From assembly GCF_000003815.2 (NCBI RefSeq), contig NC_049995.1:18995252-19057251 (forward strand): a DNA stretch of 62,000 nucleotides. Direction: 5' to 3'. The notes beneath the pieces are model-generated. The model was not told where the DNA came from and did no database searches. It saw only the letters and a list, made by a program, of their open reading frames with translations. This document shows positions 54,476 through 62,000 of the stretch, piece by piece (position 1 is the first letter of the stretch; every line of letters starts with the position of its first letter). The position numbers and the translations under genes are program-made. Source of the stretch: Branchiostoma floridae. Its lineage: Eukaryota > Chordata > Leptocardii > Amphioxiformes > Branchiostomatidae.

Positions 54476-56640
54476 TGGCACCTGCCTCCACCCGCCTGGG
54501 CGTCGCTGCCCGCGCGCCTACTGATATCACACAGCAAAGTACAACGTCCTGTTCCCGATGCATATTTGTTGTCTCTGTTCGCCCGAATGTGGCTATGTGT
54601 TCTCTGTGCAGTCTGTAAGAGTCGTTATGTACAGACAGCAGGGATTTTTCCTCCACGGCTGACTGCCGTATTAAGTTCTGCAGAAAAGCACTATTCCTTC
54701 TCTGGCCACTGTTCCCTTAGAACCAGCCCAGCTCCGGAGTCTTACCGGTCTCTAAGCGGTAATTTGTTCCCTATCGGTTCTGATTGCTGCCGGTTCAGCC
54801 CGGGATTATCCGCGGGAAAACAGCCCATTCCTTCCCGACCCGGCTCCGCGCTTCTGTCAGTACTGGACAGGTGGACGGGAGGGGAGGGGCCGGAGGGTGG
54901 GGGGTGTAGAGCCTACTCGAGGGTCCTCTGTAGGGTCTGTCCAGGCTTACCAGCTGGTTGAAGCCCAGTGTGGTGCACATGGGTGTAGAATCGTAAGGAT
55001 TTCTCTGGGAGTGACATGTGTATGTTATATCTGTGTAGCGAGGGTCGCCAGATTAGATATTAGGGTTGTTGAAACTGTGCAGTGATTAGATTGTGTGGAG
55101 AAGTCGGGACTGCGGAGCGTGATGAGCCGATAGTCGGGGCACCGCAGATAACAGGGGCATAACTCTGCGCACACTCCTGCCCGGGGGCTGCTTACGGTCA
55201 TGCTGCAATGTCAAGTGTTGGAGAGCAGTACGCGGGAAACAAGTGGCCACTTAATACCTTACATGGTTGTCTAATGGGCGTTCATTGGGTTTCATTTGCT
55301 TTTATTTGTTGGAATCAGTTGGAGAGAAGACACTCCACTTGTTGCTTCAAGTTTCCACCAGAACAGAACTTTAGAATTTTGAGAAATTGGATGGATAATA
55401 TCTTTATCTTTATTGCAAACTCATGCCCGAAGGCTAATTGCAAAAATACATGTATGAAAGTACAATGATGATAATGATACAATAACAAAGTGGACATTGT
55501 TAATAACGGTTGGTTTTCATAACCGCCAAAAGGATGGTCAGAAGTGACACGCAATTCCTTTTCTGACCACTGACGAGGCTGGTAAATCCATTTTTGTGTA
55601 CTGGAAGTTACAGTTTAACTCTGAAGGTCAGGTTAGAGGTGAAACTTAGCCGTTGAAAAGCCGATTTAGGTAAAACGAAGTTCGCAGTTCGCCGTGAGCG
55701 TTCCGGCTGCGCCTAACATTCCTCTGGCGCGGGGAATGCCGGGTATTTAGGCCAGCACCCCTGATACTTACCGCCTGATCTCGCGCCGCCGACCCGTCAA
55801 CTCCACTTCCTGTCAGAAACGGTTCTTCTGGCTGGGTCTGTCCTCGGTCATTCTCTACAAACTCGGGAACGGAGAGTCCGGATGGCTCTGCGTCGGTCAT
55901 TCTCTGCAAACTCATACTAATATTTCTAACAAATTTATATATGTACATATTCCCTTTGAACGGTAGATCCAAATAGGTCAAGCGCAAGTTCCACTCAGGA
56001 ACCAGTTTTAAAAGTTTTCATCGACCCGTTCTGAAACTTTTTCGGACCTTCTTCAATGCCCTACCCTGTCTTTATCTATGTTATTCAGACCTTTTCTGTG
56101 ATCTGCAGGCAGTTTTAGAAAATATTATGTCACGCAGCGTTTTTTAGACTGCGTTTTGATAAAAATCGTGATTTTCAACTCGTTCAGCGACTTTTTGAAC
56201 CTACACTGAAACTTCGACTCGAGACCTTTTAAAACGGCGGTCATTCCATTATCAAAACGCAAACGAAATTTTCGAGGCTTTTAGCTCATAGTCATTTCTA
56301 GACGGCACTGTGAATAATGTACCTCGTCCTATTCTGTCCTTCGCGACGCCTGATGCAACAGTTTGTAACTCAGTCACTACTGTCCTACTTTGGTGCCACT
56401 CAGTGCACTCAACATGAAAGTTTGTAGATGGTATTGGTGCCCGTTATGAGAGTTTTTAATAGTTATTCTGCAAAACATGTGCCTGTGATGTATGTAGTTT
56501 GTGGTGTCCATGATGTGAGTCTGTAGTTTGGTGCCGTTATGATAATGACTTGAGAGTCTGTACTTAGTTTTTGTGCCCTGTCACTTGTCCCGGTTTCTGC
56601 CCACAGATGTCACCATTAATCTTGTCCAGATTGGTTCCGA
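54476..56640. other. No gene recognised
   Basis: Contains the 'ttgcaaactcatgcccgaag' segment (about 55415) shared with 5830. Nothing else of note. Confidence 0.4.
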
Positions 56641-56644
56641 CTCG

Positions 56645-57020
56645 CGTCCTGCCGACCTAATTATCCCGCCGACTACTCTGACACCCATCCTCCGCACGTC
56701 TCTGTTTCCCCTCCTCCTGACCATGTTTAAGGGGTGCTGTTAGGGGGGTGGATGCTGTTAGGGGGGTGCTGATAGGGGGGTACTGTGCTGTTACTTGCCG
56801 TCCTAATCATCCCGCCCTGCTCCTCTGACACCCATCCTCCGCACGTCTCTGTTTCCCCTCCCCTGACCATGTTTAGGGGGTGCTGTTAGGGGGGTGGATG
56901 CTGTTAGGGGGGTGCTGATAGGGGGGTACTGTGCTGTTACTTGCCGTCCTAATCATCCCGCCCTGCTCCTCTGACACCCATCTCCCGCGCGTCTCTGTTT
57001 CCCCTCCTCCTGACCATGTT
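56645..57020. repeat. ~145-bp tandem repeat, about 2.5 copies
   Basis: 'tcctaatcatcccgccctgc', 'cgtctctgtttcccctcc' and 'gctgttaggggggtggatgc' recur in order. Confidence 0.9.
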
Positions 57021-57639
57021 TAGGTTCCACCGTATTAGGAACTCCCCAAGGCCCGGCCGAACTCCGCTCCTGTTTCTTAGCTCGGCCCTTGTGCGCGCAG
57101 GGCTTCCGCTGCCGCCCGACACCACTTCAAGTTTCGTTCTGCGGAAAACTGACACGGAACTTCAGCAAAGTTCCCCAAACACGGCAGCCGGGCGGCGGGC
57201 TGGAGTCTGTCAGCACCAGCTCATTTCGCCCGCCTGTCCGCCAGGATTGATGGGTGTCATTTTACCTGCAGAACGCCGGCATTCCGCGGATTTTAAGGCT
57301 TCAGCAGGACTCATATATTACCCTGGATGATGGCGACCCTCCAACTCACTCCTCCTTTTTCGGTGCGCTCGCGGTCCGGCCCGTCTGGGGGATTCCCGTC
57401 CGGAGTCAGACAGGAAATCGCTGACATCTGTCCATCATGCTTATCACGGCCGTCATAATGCCCGACTTGGCCTAATCCGCTCACCCCTATCTCACACGGA
57501 CAAGAAAGATATCATTTCCTTTAAGATTAAGAAAAATTAAAAGTTGCTACTTCTATAAAGACGGCCAAGGACGGTATGATTTCTTTCAAGACTCAGAAAT
57601 AATCAAAGACTCAAGAGTTATTGCGTCCTTATACAGTAC

Positions 57640-58225
57640 AGGGACAAGTGCGATACGATGTCCTTAAAGACGAAGTTATTCCCTTTAAGACGGAGAAGTA
57701 CGCCATATTTTCCTTAAAGACAGACGGAGTCATTTCATCCCGTTATTCGAGCCGATGTTGTTTTATTTTTGCAACTCACGTGTTGCTGGAGTACCGTGAC
57801 ATTCCGATTCTCCGCGGAGAGGCTCCGGAGTATTCCTCCGTTTTGTTGTTGTGTTTTTGTAGCACACGTGTTGCTGAAGTCCCGAGAGTTGTGACACTCC
57901 GCGGAGAAGCTCCGGAGTACTGCTGATCATGGAGTCCTATGACACTCCGTTTTGTTGTTGTGTTTTTGTAGCACACGTGTTGCTGAAGTCCCATGAGTTG
58001 TGAGAACTTGTGACACTCCGATCTCCAGAGGAAGGCACCGGGGTATATAATATTCCTTCGTTAGCTGTTGTGTTTTTAGCACACGTGTTACTAAAGCTCT
58101 GTGAGTTGTGGCTCTCCGCGCTCCGGAGTTCTGCTGGAGTTCTGTACCACTCCGTTTTGTTGTTGTGTTTTTAGCACACGTGTTGCTGAAGTCCTGTGAG
58201 TTGTGGCTCTCCACCGAGAGGCGAG
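57640..58225. repeat. ~110-bp degenerate minisatellite, about 5 copies
   Basis: 'gttgttgtgtttttgtagca' and 'cacgtgttgctgaagtcc', 'gtgacactccgcggagaag' recur. Each unit contains a CACGTG E-box. Confidence 0.85.
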
Positions 58226-59770
58226 GCGACGCCAGCGTGTCTGCGCCGTGAATCAGAGCGGCAATAATAGCGGCCGCGCGCCTCGCCACAGCCGTCCCGT
58301 AGCCGGGTGGTTTACTCGGCCTGTCAGCGTTACAATCACATCGTTAAGGAGGCATCAGCACAAACGCACAAAACATGTGTAGCGAGGGGTTAGGGGGCCT
58401 TGATTGAGCCGGAGGAGCCACTTGAAGGTCACGCTCCATCTAGTCATGGTTTGACTCAGAGCGGTTATTATGGTGATGTTACACTCCAGCTGGCGGTGTA
58501 ACGGCGCAGGGCTGGGGAGGGGGGTACAGGCTGGGGAGGGGGGTACAGGCTGTCAGGGGGTTCTGTTGGGAGAGGGGGGTGCTGTTAGGGGGGTACTGCT
58601 CCATCTTGTTTGTTTGTTTGTTTATTAGGAATCTCCATTAGTTACATTGAACTATTCTTCCTGGAGTCCTTTACACACAATGAATAAAATACATAACAAC
58701 AAATTATACAGATAATGTTGATCAGACAACTAGCATAAATCAATCATTAACATTCTTAACTTATCATATTATGCAATACATTAAATTACTCATAACGTCA
58801 ATCAATCAATTCATCATTATCCTCATTCAATTAACATAAACAAAAACATTATTATCATATCATATCATACATGTACATAATATTATCATATATTAGATAT
58901 TGTGGAGGTCAGAGGTCATGAAATATACAGATGGAACATAGTCAAGTTTACCACCATCTAGTCATGGTTTGAGTAAATAGATAAGTCATCAGTCGTACTG
59001 AGAAGACCTCCTCGCTCATTCCTTTCTTCATCCCTTTTTTCTGCAAACTACCGAGAAGACTGCAGAAACCGCTGCCGCCAGCTGATATGTCGTGCTATTT
59101 GACGTTCTTCTTCCTCTAGAGTAGAGTAGACATCTTTCGGTTGAGTAGGAGTTCACACCCCATGGAACCGCTCCTCATCAACGGCTTCTTCCACTCTGTA
59201 TTCAGCTGACTGTGATGTTTGGTTTGTGAGGGTTATCCAAGGCTTTGTAGTTTCACACAACTAGTTTTGCAAGGTATTCAGAATGCTGAAGTCAGCTGAT
59301 GTGGATGCTGACTTTGCTCGCTGTTCCAGCAGGACTTGATGAGGGATTCTGGGTAGTGAAATTCCACCAAAAATAAGAAGATCTATTGGCCTGGACAGTC
59401 AGTCCGCGGAAAGCGTAACATCTCCCGCTCTACAAAGCGTACGGTGTAGAAAGTTAAGTTCGTCAAACAGCGCAGAGAAGGGCCCGTGACGTCACGACTT
59501 TGTGAGTATCGCAGAAGTCTCTCCTTGTCACCTGAACGCCGTGTCATTGACCTTGGCCATGATGATACGCCTGACCTTGATAACCGTGTTTTATCGCCAT
59601 TTTGACCTTTACTGTCCAAACCGCAAAACATCTAAACAACACGACAAACTTAAATCGGGAAAAAAACTTCTCAAAGTTTAGTCTGGAGAAACTTCCAAGT
59701 TCCGACTAGAAACGAGATCCCCGGGCCCACATTGCGAAACAAACTTCCCCGCAGCCCAAACGCGATTTAA
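58226..59770. other. No gene; (TTTG)n at 58607
   Basis: Short G-rich duplication at 58510-58590 and an AT-rich stretch 58660-58900. No supported frame. Confidence 0.4.
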
Positions 59771-59775
59771 TTTTA

Positions 59776-60502
59776 CCCTGTGTTTTCCCAGTGCCTGTGT
59801 TGTACCAGTGCCTGTGTTGAACCAGTGCCTGTGTTGTACCAGTGCCTGTGTTGTACCAGTCCCCGTGTTGTACCAGTGCATGTGTTGTACCAGTGCCTGT
59901 GTTGTACCAGTGCCTGTGTTTTCCCAGTGCATGTGTTTTCCCAGTGCCTGTGTTTTCCCAGTCCCCGTGTTGTACCAGTGCCTGTGTTTTCCCAGTGCCT
60001 GTGTTTTCCCAGTGCCTGTGTTGTACCAGTGCCTGTGTTGTACCAGTGCCTGTGTTTTCCCAGTGCCTGTGTTTTCCCAGTGCCCGTGTTGTACCAGTGC
60101 CTGTGTTGTACCAGTGCCTGTGTTGTACCAGTGCCTGTGTTGTACCAGTGCCTGTGTTGTACCAGTGCCTGTGTTGTACCAGTGTCAGTGTTGTACCAGT
60201 ACATGTGTTGTACCAGCGCATGTGTTTTCCCAGTCCCCGTGTTGTACCAGTGCCTGTGTTGTACCAGTGCCTGTGTTGTACCAGTCCCCGTGTTGTACCA
60301 GTGCCTGTGTTGTACCAGTGCCTGTGTTGTACCAGTGCCTGTGTTGTACCAGTGCCTGTGTTGTACCAGTGCCTGTGTTGTACCAGTGCCTGTGTTGTAC
60401 CAGTGCCTGTGTTGTACCAGTGCCTGTGTTGTACCAGTGCCTGTGTTTTCCCAGTCCCCGTGTTGTACCAGTCCCCGTGTTGTACCAGTCCCCGTGTTGT
60501 CT
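59776..60502. repeat. 17-bp minisatellite, about 43 copies
   Basis: Unit ccagtgcctgtgttgta, with variants ttttc and ccccgtg. Both strands stay open through the array, giving spurious long frames. Confidence 0.97.
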
Positions 60503-60664
60503 ACTCGTATATTGCAGGTTTATTTGCGTGTATCTGTGCGCGGCTTGACAGGAGGGCAGTTGTTTATCGGGTTCTTATCGCCAACATAGTTGAGATTCGT
60601 GCGTTTTTAATAGCTGCTGCCGGAGCGGCAAGGCCAGGCGGAGACTCCACTGGGGAGGCGCCGC

Positions 60665-60925
60665 GTCTTCTGGCACAACTCGGGTACAGACGCAACTTCG
60701 CGTTTTCTGGCACAACCCGGGCACAGACGCAACTTCGCGTTTTCTGGCACAACCCGGGCACAGACGCAACTTCGCGTTTTCTGGCACAACCCGGGCACAG
60801 ACGCAACTTCGCGTCTTCTGGCAAAACCCGGGAACAGACGTAACTTCGCGTCTTCTGGCACAACCCGGGCACAGACGCAACTTCGCGTCTTCTGGCACTC
60901 TTCGGGAAAAGACGCAACTTCTTAT
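60665..60925. repeat. 37-bp minisatellite, about 7 copies
   Basis: Unit 'acgcaacttcgcgttttctg' plus 'gcacaacccgggcacag'. Confidence 0.95.
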
Positions 60926-61089
60926 GATCCGGGCACAAACGTCTTGGGCGACTTCGTCTTCAAGGCCTAAACCTGACGGAGAAACAACTAGATTCATAGT
61001 TTTGATCAGTAATATTATAAAAGCATACTTGCACGCCTTTTAATAAAAACTGCAAACACATAAGTGGCTGGTGGTGGCACCATTTCGGT

Positions 61090-61735
61090 GGGCGTGTGAT
61101 GGGGCGGTACAAGCAGAAACTAACCTGTGTAAAATTAGCGGTATAACAACAACAACCACCTTACAACAACAGCGGCTACAGCGTTACAGCACCAACAGCG
61201 CGACCAGAGCTGTTCTTGTGTCGTTATGTGCTGTCCCCGTGACGTTACGTATGGAACACTTGGGATATTTCCGCCTGACTGAAACCCGCAGTGTAAAATT
61301 ATCGGTGTAACAACAGCCTTACAACAGTAACTACAGCGTTACAGCACCGACAGCGAGACCAGAGCTGTCCCCGTGACGTTACGTGCTATTCCTGTGACGT
61401 TACGTGCTGTTCTAGTGACGTTATGTGCTGTCCCTGTGGCGTTACGTGCTGTTCTAGTGACGTTATGTGCTGTCCCTGTGACGTTACGTGTTGAACACTT
61501 GGGATATTTCCGCCTGACTGAAACCCGCAGTGTAAAATTATCGGTGTAACAACAGCCTTACAACAGTAACTACAGCGTTACAGCACCGACAGCGAGACCA
61601 GAGCTGTCCCTGTGACGTTACGTGCTGTCCCTGTGACGTTACGTGCTGTCTCTGTGACGTTACGTGCTATTCCTGTGACGTTACGTGTTGAACACTTGTG
61701 ATATTTCCGCCTGACTGAAACCCACAGTGTCGCCA
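61090..61735. repeat. Nested repeat: ~230-bp units containing 21-bp units
   Basis: 'cacttgggatatttccgcct' and 'ttatcggtgtaacaacagcc' mark the large unit (three copies). 'gtgacgttacgtgctgtccc' marks the small unit (about nine copies), each with a TGACGTTACGT half-CRE. Confidence 0.88.
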
Positions 61736-62000
61736 TCCCGGCTCCGGACGCGTTTCCCCGAGAAACGGTTTTCTGCACAAGCCTCTCTTATCGATAATTA
61801 CACGGTAACTAAACGGGTCAATTGACGAAACATCAGGGGCAAACCGCCGCAGGCTCCCACCAACCGGGCGGCTTAGGCAGAACGCTGCCAGACTGGGTCG
61901 GTGGGACGGCCTAGGCTGGTTTGGTTGGGCTGTGTGGGTCGGTAGGGCAGTGTACAGATGGATGGGTTGGGATATATGGGTCGGTAGGACAATGTACGAC
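61736..62000. repeat. G/T-rich repeats cut by window edge
   Basis: 'gggtcggtagggcagtgtac' and a similar copy at 61978 suggest a ~50-bp repeat continuing beyond the window. Confidence 0.5.

Noticed and set aside
59780-60843. Cys-rich frames of 246-333 codons
   Set aside because: Products of the 17-bp array; open on both strands with pure unit periodicity.
1-62000. Integrated viral genes or autonomous transposases
   Set aside because: No reverse transcriptase, integrase, transposase or capsid-like frame was recognised; only non-autonomous elements are supported.

Overview
This is a piece of a eukaryotic nuclear genome. It holds one clearly recognisable protein gene, read on the minus strand from about 30.6 kb down to 15.85 kb: an insulin receptor substrate (IRS) gene with eleven coding exons. 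The PH domain, PTB domain, YXXM/PI3-kinase docking motifs, GRB2-type YVNI site and two C-terminal SHP2-type sites are all present. Consensus GT-AG splice sites join into one 985-codon frame. A single intron-rich IRS gene, very high minisatellite density, tRNA-derived SINEs and many short inverted-repeat transposons fit a cephalochordate (amphioxus, Branchiostoma-like) best. That species call is an inference.

Layout. 1-15.85 kb lies 3' of IRS and has no recognisable gene. It holds three SINE copies, fold-back/MITE elements, a 2.5 kb minisatellite of 13/15-bp units (9985-12475), a 40-bp array (12.8-13.25 kb) and a 35-bp array of YY1-like motifs (14.35-14.68 kb). 15.85-30.22 kb is the IRS coding region. 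30.22-30.72 kb holds a probable 5'UTR intron, a 5'UTR exon and a TATA-less promoter with NRF1-, CRE- and E-box-type sites. 30.72-62 kb has no gene I can recognise. It contains MITEs, a hammerhead-ribozyme-like motif, and long minisatellites at 38.7-39.5, 40.9-42.3, 42.6-43.5, 45.2-46.2, 56.6-57.0, 57.8-58.2, 59.8-60.5 and 61.3-61.7 kb.

The most striking observation is in how the IRS gene is built. Each of its ten coding introns carries a tandem duplication that spans one of its own splice sites and includes the last or first few exon bases. Introns 1-8 copy the 5' splice site, with about 36 copies in intron 6, about 20 in intron 5 and exactly eight copies at 50-bp spacing in intron 4. Introns 9-10 copy the 3' splice site. 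Most decoy donors are followed at once by an in-frame stop. Two copied exon ends (exons 7 and 8) differ from the originals almost only by synonymous changes. The exon 8 copy gives an in-frame, stop-free 75-nt extension with a second YVPM motif. This suggests that splice-site minisatellites may generate alternative PI3K docking sites. Minisatellites over exon-intron junctions have, as I recall, been described at an amphioxus Adh gene. Their presence at every coding intron of one gene, with apparent coding constraint on some copies, is what deserves checking.
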